From the NCBI RefSeq assembly GCF_920984665.1, contig NZ_CAKLBP010000001.1, positions 276,858-340,857 on the forward strand: a DNA stretch of 64,000 nucleotides, given 5' to 3'. The translations under genes were made by a program, and so were the position numbers. This DNA comes from Pedobacter sp. Leaf170. Lineage in GTDB: Bacteria; Bacteroidota; Bacteroidia; Sphingobacteriales; Sphingobacteriaceae. The notes beneath the pieces were generated by a model. The model ran no database searches and was not told the origin of the DNA. It saw only the letters and a list, made by a program, of their open reading frames with translations. Within the stretch, counting starts at the first letter, position 1. Every line of letters begins with the position of its first letter. Shown here piece by piece: positions 45,050 to 52,050 of this stretch.

Positions 45050-45110
45050 AGCGCTTGCACCGTACCAATGACTATTTCTATCTATTTTTTCGTTGATTTT
45101 TGTATTAGAA
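45050..45110 (-). pseudogene. Remnant of a cupin-type gene (C-terminal tail)
   Basis: On the minus strand the block 45072-45050 is the same as 45680-45658 inside the cupin gene at 22 of 23 bases. It reads DRNSHWYGASAWRIEYVKV followed by a stop in the frame of the cupin motif. The N-terminal half of that gene is absent. It lies right after the monooxygenase stop at 45111. The best explanation is a decayed second cupin gene or the tail of a deleted duplicate. Confidence 0.5.
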
Positions 45111-45548
45111 TTATTTACCAGAAAATTTCTTGAAAATCACCTTCATCATTTCTGTATCCAAACTATTCATATCTATCAGTTTTAAATTCTTTACCATTTT
45201 TAAAGTGGCGGTTTTGTAATGTTTAAAATGTGGTGTTGTTAAATGCGATTGGTACGAATGTTTATTTTTGTAGATTTCTATAATTCTTATTTGCGTTGGA
45301 TTTTCTTTGATAAACATCGGAAAAATGGCAATTACGCCTGGTTCAATTTTTACCGATGCAGCCGCTTCTTCCTTTAAAATAGTATTATATTCTTCTAAAT
45401 ACGCTGGTAGAATTTCAATTTCAGAAATTCGAACCATCAGCTCATCTTTGGTTGTTGATTGGTTCTGTTTTTCCTGTGCTTTGATAGAATTTATACTCAA
45501 AATAAACATAAGAATAAAAACAATTTTTAGGATTTTATGGGTTCTCAT
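45111..45548 (-). CDS. Exported antibiotic-biosynthesis-monooxygenase (ABM) domain protein
   Basis: A 145-residue protein with a signal peptide (MRTHKILKIVFILMFILSINSIKAQ); an ATG five codons upstream, overlapping the cupin stop, is also possible. The mature part is a ferredoxin-like ABM domain: LMVRISEIEILPAYLEEYNTILKEEAAASVKIEPGVIAIFP, followed by IRIIEIYKNKHSYQSHLTTPHFKHYK, a pattern typical of putative quinol monooxygenases and YgiN-like proteins. Third gene of the acetyltransferase-cupin-ABM operon, divergent from an AraC regulator. Such sets are often linked to quinone or aldehyde stress; the substrate is unknown. Confidence 0.82.
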   Translation of the reverse strand: MRTHKILKIVFILMFILSINSIKAQEKQNQSTTKDELMVRISEIEILPAYLEEYNTILKEEAAASVKIEPGVIAIFPMFIKENPTQIRIIEIYKNKHSYQSHLTTPHFKHYKTATLKMVKNLKLIDMNSLDTEMMKVIFKKFSGK

Positions 45549-45552
45549 AATT

Positions 45553-46044
45553 TTATTTATCATTAATTAAATACTGTGCATCTGTAACAGGTTCGTCCCA
45601 ATTTACAATTCCTTTCTCAATATTTGGAACGATATATAATTGCTGTAAACCAACATCAGCGCTTGCACCGTGCCAATGACGAACATTTGGCGGACATTTT
45701 ACAATGCTTCCTTTTTTGATGATTTCAATTTTTTTTCCTTCTATTTGATGATAACCAACCCCATCGGTAATAATTAAAATTTGACCAGCAGGATGACTGT
45801 GCCAATTGCTTCTTGCACCGGGCTCAAAATATACATTTCCAACAATGGTATTGTAAACGCTGTCTGCTTCTACCAAAGCTGTTGGATAAGCATTTCCGGT
45901 AAATGTTTCGCTTGAACCTTTTTCACCTTTAGGGAAAATTTCGGCCAACTTATTTTTATCTGTTTTCATCTGTTTTTGATTTTTATTGCAAGACAACATT
46001 ATTGTTGATGTGATAATTGCAAATGCGATTTGGCCTATTTTCAT
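45553..46044 (-). CDS. Cupin-domain lipoprotein
   Basis: A 163-residue lipoprotein: lipobox MLSC at residues 16-19 and then a single cupin domain. The first cupin motif is GARSNWHSHPAGQILIITDGVGYHQIEG with two His and a Gln replacing the usual Glu position; the second is PPNVRHWHGAS with its conserved His. It probably binds one metal ion. The sequence fits the group often fused to or encoded beside carboxymuconolactone decarboxylase-like enzymes. It lies nine bases after the acetyltransferase gene. A short duplicate of its second motif is preserved downstream at 45050-45072. Confidence 0.87.
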   Translation of the reverse strand: MKIGQIAFAIITSTIMLSCNKNQKQMKTDKNKLAEIFPKGEKGSSETFTGNAYPTALVEADSVYNTIVGNVYFEPGARSNWHSHPAGQILIITDGVGYHQIEGKKIEIIKKGSIVKCPPNVRHWHGASADVGLQQLYIVPNIEKGIVNWDEPVTDAQYLINDK

Positions 46045-46053
46045 TTTTAAGTA

Positions 46054-46614
46054 TTAAATTTCTTTAATAATTTTTGCCGGAATTCCCCCCACTATTACAT
46101 TATTAGGAACATCTTTAGAAACCACAGAACCTGCTGCAACAATGGCATTTTCGCCAATCGTTACGTCTTGCAAAATGGTAGCATTCGCACCAATCCACGC
46201 ATTTTTTTTGATGTGAATGCGCTTTGGAATTAAGGAATGTCTTTCATTAGCATTAATGGGATGACCTTCACTTAGCAAACTCACTTTTGGTGCAATCAGT
46301 ACGTTGTCATCAATGGTTATGCCACCTAAATCCAGAAATACACAATCGAAATTTATGAATACATTTTTGCCTATTTTGGTGTGCTTCCCGTAATTAATGT
46401 GAAACGGCGTGAAAACGGTAACGCTTTCGTGAATTTTGGTTGCTGTAATTTGGCTTAAAAAGTTTCTAACCTCACCAGGGTTTGCAGTGTTGTTCATTTT
46501 TAACAGCAAGGCTTTTGTAGCAAAAGAAGCTTCACGCATTTTGTACGCTTCTGCATCATTGGAAGAAATGGTTTCTCCAGCTAAAAGTCTTTCAAAAATA
46601 TTTGATGTTCTCAT
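46054..46614 (-). CDS. Hexapeptide-repeat acyltransferase (maltose/galactoside O-acetyltransferase type)
   Basis: A 186-residue left-handed beta-helix enzyme, counted from the ATG at 46614 (MRTSNIFERLLAGETIS), where the N-terminal Mac domain begins; an upstream open frame is not part of the family. Hexapeptide repeats run from about residue 85 to 180 (IGKNVFINFDCVFLDLGGITIDDNVLIAPKVSLLSEGHP, IGANATILQDVTIGENAIVAAGSVVSKDVP). The catalytic His is in SEGHPI. Likely acetylates a sugar or other small hydroxyl compound with acetyl-CoA. It leads the operon controlled by the divergent AraC gene. Confidence 0.9.
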   Translation of the reverse strand: MRTSNIFERLLAGETISSNDAEAYKMREASFATKALLLKMNNTANPGEVRNFLSQITATKIHESVTVFTPFHINYGKHTKIGKNVFINFDCVFLDLGGITIDDNVLIAPKVSLLSEGHPINANERHSLIPKRIHIKKNAWIGANATILQDVTIGENAIVAAGSVVSKDVPNNVIVGGIPAKIIKEI

Positions 46615-46631
46615 TGTCTTATCCTTGAAGA

Positions 46632-46639
46632 CAAAGTTA
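46632..46639 (-). promoter_or_regulatory. -7 promoter element of the acetyltransferase operon
   Basis: TAACTTTG on the minus strand matches TAnnTTTG; start predicted near 46626, 12 bases before the ATG at 46614. No good -33 element, which would fit an activator-dependent promoter. Confidence 0.55.
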
Positions 46640-46696
46640 GCCTGATAACAAGTGTGTTTTGTTACATTTATCTCGCTGAAAATGTCAAATATCACG

Positions 46697-46704
46697 TATT
46701 TTTG
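46697..46704 (+). promoter_or_regulatory. -7 promoter element of the AraC-type gene
   Basis: TATTTTTG matches TAnnTTTG; start near 46711, ten bases before the ATG at 46721. The two divergent -7 elements are 57 bases apart, leaving room for a regulator site. Confidence 0.5.
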
Positions 46705-46720
46705 AGAACAAATATTTACG

Positions 46721-47545
46721 ATGCAGAAAAATACGCTTCCTAAAATCATTTTTCTTGAAATTAATGGCGTTACGGCTTTTACTGAAAGCATTCTTAAACA
46801 GTATCATACGCATTTGTACTGCCATCGCGGGAGTATCAAATTTTTGTTCAATGAAACGCCAATGACCTGTAAAGCCAGACAGTTTTTGTTTTGGTTTGCC
46901 GAAAGCCGGTTATCGCAAATATGGAGCAGTAAAGGATTTAAAGCCAGTGTATTGTTGGTAGAAAAAGATTTTCTAATTAATAATATTCCAGATCAAGGTT
47001 GGAGCATCAATGCACAGTTACACTCAAGGGTTTTTCCAGTAAAAAATATTGCAACTATTGAAGAAAAAGAGCGAATTCTGAATAATTTTAATTGGATGAA
47101 CCAGCGTTTTAATGAAATGAAGCACCGCTTTTACGATGAAATGCTGAATCTACAAATGCGAATTTTCATTTTGGAAATGTGGCACACTTTTGCAAACGAG
47201 TACGAGCAACGCCGCCACAGTTTGCAAACGGGAACACTATACCAGCAATTTATTAATCTGTTGCCGCAACATTGTCTCACAGAACGGGAAGTACAGTTTT
47301 ACAGCAATGTGCTGAACATTACGCCCAAATATCTCAATCACCTTTGCAAAATCCATTCAAGCATTACAGCATCAGAATGGATACAGCGTCACGTTAAAGA
47401 AAGGATATTGATTTTACTTCAAAACAAAGATTTTAATATCTCCGAAATTGCCGATGAAATGGAATTTTCGAGCCGTTCGTTTTTTACAAGGTATGTTAAG
47501 AAATTACTTGGTATTACGCCAAAAGAATATAGAGAGCGGATATAA
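46721..47545 (+). CDS. AraC-family transcriptional regulator
   Basis: A 274-residue regulator. The N-terminal half (about residues 1-170) is an AraC-type ligand-binding beta domain followed by a dimerisation helix; the C-terminal 100 residues carry two helix-turn-helix motifs (LTEREVQFYSNVLNITPKYLNHLCK and FNISEIADEMEFSSRSFFTRYVKKLLGITPKEYR). It is divergent from the acetyltransferase, cupin and monooxygenase genes, with 106 bases between them, and should control them. Effector unknown. Confidence 0.92.
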   Translation: MQKNTLPKIIFLEINGVTAFTESILKQYHTHLYCHRGSIKFLFNETPMTCKARQFLFWFAESRLSQIWSSKGFKASVLLVEKDFLINNIPDQGWSINAQLHSRVFPVKNIATIEEKERILNNFNWMNQRFNEMKHRFYDEMLNLQMRIFILEMWHTFANEYEQRRHSLQTGTLYQQFINLLPQHCLTEREVQFYSNVLNITPKYLNHLCKIHSSITASEWIQRHVKERILILLQNKDFNISEIADEMEFSSRSFFTRYVKKLLGITPKEYRERI

Positions 47546-47587
47546 AATATTATCTCTTATTTTGTGATAAGTTGAATTTATGAATTA

Positions 47588-47622
47588 TACCTTTTTAATT
47601 GCATATATGCATTAAAAAGGTA
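47588..47622. repeat. 35-base palindrome downstream of the AraC gene
   Basis: Arms TACCTTTTTAAT and ATTAAAAAGGTA enclose GCATATATGC, with one unpaired T. The palindrome is nearly perfect over its full length. No T-run follows, so a simple terminator is not obvious; a dyad-symmetric binding site or element end is also possible. Confidence 0.6.
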
Positions 47623-47786
47623 ACAGATTCTATTGCAAACTGAATATACCTATAAAGTAATTAAAGGATTGAATAACAAACCAATTGCCTGTGTTTCCAA
47701 TCCTTTGTTATTATCTCTCAAGCACATCAATTTTTTTAATCATGTTCGCTATATCAAATCGATTACATAACTTAATAAACCGCCTA

Positions 47787-48158
47787 TCAAACAATCGGGA
47801 ACATAGCGTTGCCGCTAACACTTTTTTCTGCCGGCACTTCTTCCTGCATTACATCCCAATGCTCTACCAACTTTCCATCTTTTACTTTAAAAATATCAAC
47901 AGCAATGTAGTTTTTTCCAAACCAGTTAGCGAACCGCCCATGAACCATTACAATATCTCCACTTTCAGCAATCGTAGCTGGCTCGTAATTAAAGTCGGGC
48001 GGTAAAGTAGGAATTAATTGTTTCAACCCTTCAGTACCATTGGGCATAAAGGGGTTATGCTGTATATAATTATTGCTAAAATATTGGTCGATAGCATCTA
48101 TATTTCTATTGCTGAATACTGCTGTCACGGCTTCTAATACTAATTCCTTATTACTCAT
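47787..48158 (-). CDS. SnoaL-like / NTF2-fold protein
   Basis: A 123-residue protein of the NTF2-like superfamily, SnoaL-like subgroup: VLEAVTAVFSNRNIDAIDQYFSNNYIQHNP at the start, GDIVMVHGRFANWFGKNYIAVDIFKVKDGKLVEHWDVMQ in the middle. The tail PAEKSVSGNAMF is the usual end for this group. Members include polyketide cyclases and many proteins of unknown role. It is the last gene of the HxlR-controlled oxidoreductase operon, 34 bases after the MDR gene. No signal peptide. Confidence 0.87.
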   Translation of the reverse strand: MSNKELVLEAVTAVFSNRNIDAIDQYFSNNYIQHNPFMPNGTEGLKQLIPTLPPDFNYEPATIAESGDIVMVHGRFANWFGKNYIAVDIFKVKDGKLVEHWDVMQEEVPAEKSVSGNAMFPIV

Positions 48159-48192
48159 ATTTTATTAATTGTTACGTTTAAATATTTTCTAA

Positions 48193-49194
48193 CTATTTCA
48201 CCCGAACCACCACTTTTCCTTTAGCCCTACCACTATTCACATAATCCAGCGCATCATTCAGTTCCTTAAACCTAAATACTTTATCTAAAACAGGCTTTAA
48301 AGCACCTGCTTCAACCAATTTAGTAACCTCAGCTAACTGTTTTCCGCTTGCCTTCATAAAAAGAAAATTGTAAGTGATGCCTGCTTTTTTAGCCTGGTTA
48401 CGCACTTTCTTACTAATAAGATTAAACACAAATTTTAAAAACCATGACAAGCCCATTTCTTTAGCAAAACTGGGGTCTGGCGGACCCGAAATAGAAACCG
48501 CTTTACCACCACGCTTTAGAATACGTATTGATTTTTCAAGTGTTTTTGCATCCTGACTGTTTAGTACCAAATCATAATCTTTCAATTCATTTTCAAAATC
48601 CTGGCTCTTGTAATCAATTGCAACATCTGCACCGAGATTTTTAACCAGTTCAAAATTACCTTTACTGGTTGTAGTGGCAACGAAAGCTCCCAAATGTTTA
48701 GCCAATTGAATAGCAATTGTACCTACCCCACCAGAGCCAGCCTGGATAAAAACTTTTTGACCTTTTTTCAAATTTCCTTTCTCAAAAAAAGCTTGCCATA
48801 CCGTGAGTGCAACTAATGGCAGAGATGCAGCTTCATCCATCGAAATGTTTTTTGGTTTTAGTGCAACATCACTTTCATCAACCGCTATAAATTCTGCAAA
48901 ACCTCCAATGTTGTAATCTGCCGGACGACTATACACTTCATCACCTATTTTGAATCTTTTTACATTAGAACCAACTTCAGTAACAACACCGGCCACATCG
49001 TGCCCTAAAATTAGTGGCATTTTATACTTCAGCATCATTTTAAATTCGCCGGTTTTTATTTTGGCATCCAGCTGATTGATACCGGCTGAGTGGATTTCTA
49101 TTAAAACCTCATTTGGCTTTACTGTAGGTTTGGCAACCTCGCCAAAATTTAAAGGCTCAGTTTTACTATATCGGTTAAGGGTATATGCTTTCAT
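48193..49194 (-). CDS. Medium-chain NAD(P)-dependent oxidoreductase (quinone reductase type)
   Basis: A 333-residue enzyme of the zinc-independent MDR family (quinone oxidoreductase or enoyl reductase group). GroES-like N-terminal domain with ILGHDVAGVVTEVGSNVKRFKIGDEVY, then a Rossmann domain with VFIQAGSGGVGTIAIQLAKHLGAFVATTTS. The Cys and His ligands of catalytic zinc are missing. Length is normal. It follows two SDR genes and precedes a SnoaL-like gene in one minus-strand operon with a divergent HxlR regulator; such sets often respond to quinones or reactive electrophiles. Substrate not known. Confidence 0.9.
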   Translation of the reverse strand: MKAYTLNRYSKTEPLNFGEVAKPTVKPNEVLIEIHSAGINQLDAKIKTGEFKMMLKYKMPLILGHDVAGVVTEVGSNVKRFKIGDEVYSRPADYNIGGFAEFIAVDESDVALKPKNISMDEAASLPLVALTVWQAFFEKGNLKKGQKVFIQAGSGGVGTIAIQLAKHLGAFVATTTSKGNFELVKNLGADVAIDYKSQDFENELKDYDLVLNSQDAKTLEKSIRILKRGGKAVSISGPPDPSFAKEMGLSWFLKFVFNLISKKVRNQAKKAGITYNFLFMKASGKQLAEVTKLVEAGALKPVLDKVFRFKELNDALDYVNSGRAKGKVVVRVK

Positions 49195-49270
49195 TATTTT
49201 TTTTTAATAGAGTTAAACTGGGTTCAGGAAAACAAATTAAGATAAATTCGCTCCGACTTTTTTATATGAA

Positions 49271-50038
49271 TTACAGAAGCAATAGTTTATCTGCTTTCTT
49301 TTTGTTTATCAATCCATAAGCAAATTTTGGCAACATTTTATTGATTAGGTAAACTGCTTTACTATCGCCAACACGGATGGTTAGCACATCTTTTTTAATT
49401 CCTTCGAGCAAGCCATTTATCAATTCCTGCGGACTGATTTTTTTATCGTCTCTATCTGCAACCATATCAGTATCTACCAAGGGCGGCAAAAGTTCAAAAA
49501 CTTTAACGCTGCTATTTAGAACCTGTAAATGTTTGCGAAGTGAGATGGTGTAGAATGCCAATGCCACTTTTGATGCAGAATACGTTGCTTCAACTGCGGA
49601 TGGAATTATACTTAAAATGGAAGTGGTGTGAATGATGGCCGCTTCTGGTCTTGATTTTAACATATCTAAAAATAGATTATTCAGCCTGATAACACCATAG
49701 TAATTAACATCCATTTCATGCATAGCACCCTCTAAATGTTTTTCATTGGGGTTGCCCAGGTTAGTCGATGGAATCATAATCCCGGCATTATGATACAAAA
49801 TATCGATACCGCCTAAAGCCTCTACTTTTTTGTAAAGCTGATTTGCATCTTGCTCATTTGAGGCATCACTTTGGATAATCGTTAACTCTGGATACAAATT
49901 CTTTGCAGCAGCTAATTTATCCAAATTTCTTCCAGTGATAATTACCTTATTTCCGAGCTTTAAAAATTGTTTTGCAGCTTCTAATCCTATACCTGAACCT
50001 CCACCGGTAATAAGAATTGTTTTTCCTTTTAAATTCAT
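49271..50038 (-). CDS. Short-chain dehydrogenase/reductase (SDR), copy 2
   Basis: A 255-residue SDR: cofactor site TGGGSGIG (residues 10-17), NAG motif YHNAGIMIPS, catalytic Ser (HTTSILSI) and YSASK with catalytic Tyr and Lys. It resembles the DltE-like group. It starts ten bases after the stop of the related SDR upstream, so the two are translated in tandem. The pair shares the layout but differs clearly in sequence. The C-terminal segment (KAVYLINKMLPKFAYGLINKKKADKLLLL) is extended relative to the neighbour and may contact a membrane or partner. Confidence 0.92.
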   Translation of the reverse strand: MNLKGKTILITGGGSGIGLEAAKQFLKLGNKVIITGRNLDKLAAAKNLYPELTIIQSDASNEQDANQLYKKVEALGGIDILYHNAGIMIPSTNLGNPNEKHLEGAMHEMDVNYYGVIRLNNLFLDMLKSRPEAAIIHTTSILSIIPSAVEATYSASKVALAFYTISLRKHLQVLNSSVKVFELLPPLVDTDMVADRDDKKISPQELINGLLEGIKKDVLTIRVGDSKAVYLINKMLPKFAYGLINKKKADKLLLL

Positions 50039-50048
50039 TTTTTAAAAA

Positions 50049-50777
50049 TTAATGAGGCACATTTTCGGTAACCGGAACTACTAACTCGTGTATTTTTTTG
50101 GTATTACCAACCGGAACTTCAAATTGGTTATTTGCGAAGGCTATAAATAGCTCATCGGCTACTTCTGATGGAGGAATTCCATTTGCACCGCCAATTTCTG
50201 CCGAGAAATCTGTATTAACCAATGGTGGATAAACTTCATATACATTAAGCTTTTCGTTAGCAGCGAAAGTATCTCTTAACCCTTGCGTATAACTATGCAA
50301 GGCAGCTTTGCTGGCAGAGTAAGTTGGCAAATACTTATTCGACCTGAATACGGCTATTGAAGAAACGTTAACAACAGCCGCTTCTTCCTGTTGCAAAAGT
50401 AAAGGTAAAGTGAGCGCTGTAAAATCGATTACACTAATATAATTTGTATTCATTTCATGATAAGCCTTATCAGCAGCCTTGTTATTCTTATCGCTCAAAT
50501 CATTCATAAAAGCTGCCCCTGCATTATTTATGATAACATTTAATGAAGGATGATTCGTTTTTAATTCTTCCGCAATGCGAATTCTATCTGATGGTAAAGC
50601 TAAATCTCCCTGAATGGCAACACCATTTTCTAATTCTTTTAAAGCGCTTTGAAGTCGTTCTTTACTCCTGCCATTTATAATAACTTGATTACCCGCAGCA
50701 CTTAATTTTTTAGCAATTGCCAATCCTATCCCTGCACTTCCGCCACTTATAAATATGGTATTTCCTGATGTTTTCAT
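50049..50777 (-). CDS. Short-chain dehydrogenase/reductase (SDR), copy 1
   Basis: A 242-residue SDR and first gene of the four-gene oxidoreductase operon. Cofactor motif SGGSAGIG (residues 10-17), NNAGAAFM, catalytic Ser in VNVSSIAVF and YSASKAALHSY. DltE-like group. The divergent HxlR-family regulator starts 95 bases away and the intervening sequence carries overlapping promoters and repeated TTTTGCAAGT sites. The substrate is unknown; SDRs in HxlR-controlled operons often act on reactive carbonyls. Confidence 0.92.
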   Translation of the reverse strand: MKTSGNTIFISGGSAGIGLAIAKKLSAAGNQVIINGRSKERLQSALKELENGVAIQGDLALPSDRIRIAEELKTNHPSLNVIINNAGAAFMNDLSDKNNKAADKAYHEMNTNYISVIDFTALTLPLLLQQEEAAVVNVSSIAVFRSNKYLPTYSASKAALHSYTQGLRDTFAANEKLNVYEVYPPLVNTDFSAEIGGANGIPPSEVADELFIAFANNQFEVPVGNTKKIHELVVPVTENVPH

Positions 50778-50806
50778 TGTATGTATAATTTAATTTCGTA
50801 AATTTG
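50777..50806 (+). promoter_or_regulatory. Promoter of the HxlR-type gene
   Basis: TTG at 50777-50779, 19 bases, TAAATTTG at 50799-50806. Start near 50812, placing the first TTTTGCAAGT site (50813-50822) at the transcription start, where a bound repressor would block it. Confidence 0.6.
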
Positions 50807-50812
50807 CTTGCG

Positions 50813-50854
50813 TTTTGCAAGTGCAAATATAAAAACAACTTTCATTTTGCAAGT
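50813..50854. promoter_or_regulatory. Candidate HxlR operator: repeated TTTTGCAAGT and TTTGCA-AG-TGCAAA palindrome
   Basis: TTTTGCAAGT occurs at 50813-50822 and again at 50845-50854, 32 bases apart, close to three helical turns. The first copy is part of the inverted repeat TTTGCAAGTGCAAA (50814-50827). The sites overlap the plus-strand start region and both the -7 and -33 positions of the minus-strand promoter. Confidence 0.6.
50824..50852 (-). promoter_or_regulatory. Promoter of the SDR-MDR operon
   Basis: On the minus strand TTG (50852-50850), 18 bases, TATATTTG (50831-50824). Start near 50818, about 40 bases before the ATG at 50777. Overlaps the candidate operator. Confidence 0.55.
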
Positions 50855-50872
50855 AATTTTTTAATTTATTTT

Positions 50873-51289
50873 ATGAAAAATTTAAAAAAGCGTTCTGAAT
50901 GCCCAATAAGCAGCTCTTTAGATATATGGGGAGATAAGTGGTCTTTATTAATTGTTAGGGATTTGATGCTCCTAAAAGCGTGTACTTATGGCGATTTTCT
51001 AAAATCAGAGGAAAAAATAGCAACTAATATTTTAGCATCAAGATTACAAATGCTGGAAGATAATGAGGTGATTTTAAAGCAGGAGCATCCTGATAGTAAG
51101 GCTAAAGTTTTATATAAACTGAGCCAAAAAGGAATTGATTTATTCCCCCTTATGGTTGAAATAAATTTATGGGCGGATAAATATTTCACGCTACCGGCAG
51201 AACGAAAAAAAATGGTGGAAGCGGTAAAAAGAGATAAACAAGGTTTTATAGAAGAAGCTATTGCCAGCATGCAAGAACAACCAAAATAG
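50873..51289 (+). CDS. HxlR-family transcriptional regulator
   Basis: A 138-residue winged-helix regulator, counted from the ATG at 50873 (MKNLKKRSECPISSSLD). The hallmark is the Cys near the N-terminus (residue 9, in ECPIS) followed by WGDKWSLLIVRDLMLLKACTYGDFLKS and a recognition helix ILASRLQMLEDNEVI. In HodR/YodB-type relatives this Cys senses diamide, quinones or other electrophiles; whether this one does is inference. Divergent from the SDR-MDR operon and probably represses both itself and that operon. Confidence 0.93.
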   Translation: MKNLKKRSECPISSSLDIWGDKWSLLIVRDLMLLKACTYGDFLKSEEKIATNILASRLQMLEDNEVILKQEHPDSKAKVLYKLSQKGIDLFPLMVEINLWADKYFTLPAERKKMVEAVKRDKQGFIEEAIASMQEQPK

Positions 51290-51296
51290 TTGATAC

Positions 51297-51328
51297 AAAA
51301 AAAGCAGTTCTAAAAAAGAACTGCTTTA
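51297..51328 (-). terminator. Terminator after tRNA-His (possibly bidirectional)
   Basis: AAAGCAGTTCT and AGAACTGCTTT form a perfect 11-pair stem around AAAAA. On the minus strand seven T follow, fitting the tRNA transcript. On the plus strand it lies just after the HxlR-type stop but is followed by a weaker TTTAAAAATTT. Confidence 0.82.
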
Positions 51329-51338
51329 AAAATTTCGG

Positions 51339-51412
51339 GGTGGCTGATGGGGCTCGAACCCACGACCCTCGGCACCACAAACCAATACTCTAACCAACTG
51401 AGCTACAACCAC
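51339..51412 (-). tRNA. tRNA-His (GUG)
   Basis: A minus-strand cloverleaf of 74 bases: acceptor GTGGTTG/CAGCCAC with discriminator C, D-arm GCTCAGTTGGTTAGAGT, anticodon loop TTGTGGT with anticodon GUG at 51378-51376, T-arm GTGGGTTCGAGCCCCAT. A G precedes the 5' end at 51413, which would supply G-1 required for histidyl-tRNA charging. CCA is not encoded. Promoter and terminator are both visible. Confidence 0.95.
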
Positions 51413-51428
51413 CGTGTTTTTAGTGTCA

Positions 51429-51459
51429 CAAAAGTACAAATTATAATATTCCTTGCAAA
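51429..51459 (-). promoter_or_regulatory. Promoter of tRNA-His
   Basis: On the minus strand TTTG (51459-51456), exactly 19 bases, TACTTTTG (51436-51429). The start falls near 51423, about ten bases before the tRNA. Confidence 0.75.
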
Positions 51460-51575
51460 TATTTTTTTCCAAAGATTTAATTGCTTTAATTAAACACCTA
51501 TTACTCAATTAATTTAATTTTAAAATATTGTTAAATAATACTTTTAAAAGCTAAAAACCTACCTTTATACTGTTT

Positions 51576-52049
51576 ATGATTGAAATTTATACAGACGGTG
51601 CGGCAAGCGGAAACCCTGGTCCGGGTGGTTATGGAACCATTTTAAGAGCAGGACAACATTATAAAGAACTAAGCGGTGGTTTCAGGATGACCACCAATAA
51701 CCGTATGGAATTACTGGCGGTAATTAAAGGTCTTGAAGCACTGAAAAGTCTTAATCAGCAAGTAACTGTTTATTCAGATTCTAAATATGTGGTAGATGCA
51801 GTTGAAAAAAAGTGGGTATTTGGCTGGGTAACCAAAAATTTCAAGGATAAAAAAAATAAAGACCTTTGGCTTCGATTTTTAGAACTTTATAAACTGCACA
51901 AGGTAAAGTTTGTTTGGATAAAGGGCCACAACGACCATCCAGAAAATGAGCGTTGCGACCGGCTAGCTGTAGCTGCATCACATGATAAGCAAAATTTGGC
52001 AATTGATACTTTTTTTGAAGCGGAAAAAAATAAACCTACGCTACTTTAA
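51576..52049 (+). CDS. rnhA: Ribonuclease HI
   Basis: Cleaves the RNA strand of RNA-DNA hybrids in the cytoplasm, for example Okazaki primers. The 157 residues show the active site: Asp in IEIYTDGAASGNPGPGGYG (residue 7), Glu in NNRMELLAVIKGL, Asp in YSDSKYVVDAV and the last Asp in NERCDRLAVAA. The His-containing loop WIKGHNDHPENERCD is typical. Its stop lies one base from the stop of fbp on the other strand, so the two genes meet tail to tail without a visible terminator. Near-consensus TACCTTTA lies upstream. Confidence 0.95.
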   Translation: MIEIYTDGAASGNPGPGGYGTILRAGQHYKELSGGFRMTTNNRMELLAVIKGLEALKSLNQQVTVYSDSKYVVDAVEKKWVFGWVTKNFKDKKNKDLWLRFLELYKLHKVKFVWIKGHNDHPENERCDRLAVAASHDKQNLAIDTFFEAEKNKPTLL

Positions 52050-52050
52050 A

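Noticed and set aside
51326-51508. Minus-strand open frame of 60 codons
   Set aside because: It runs through the tRNA-His gene.
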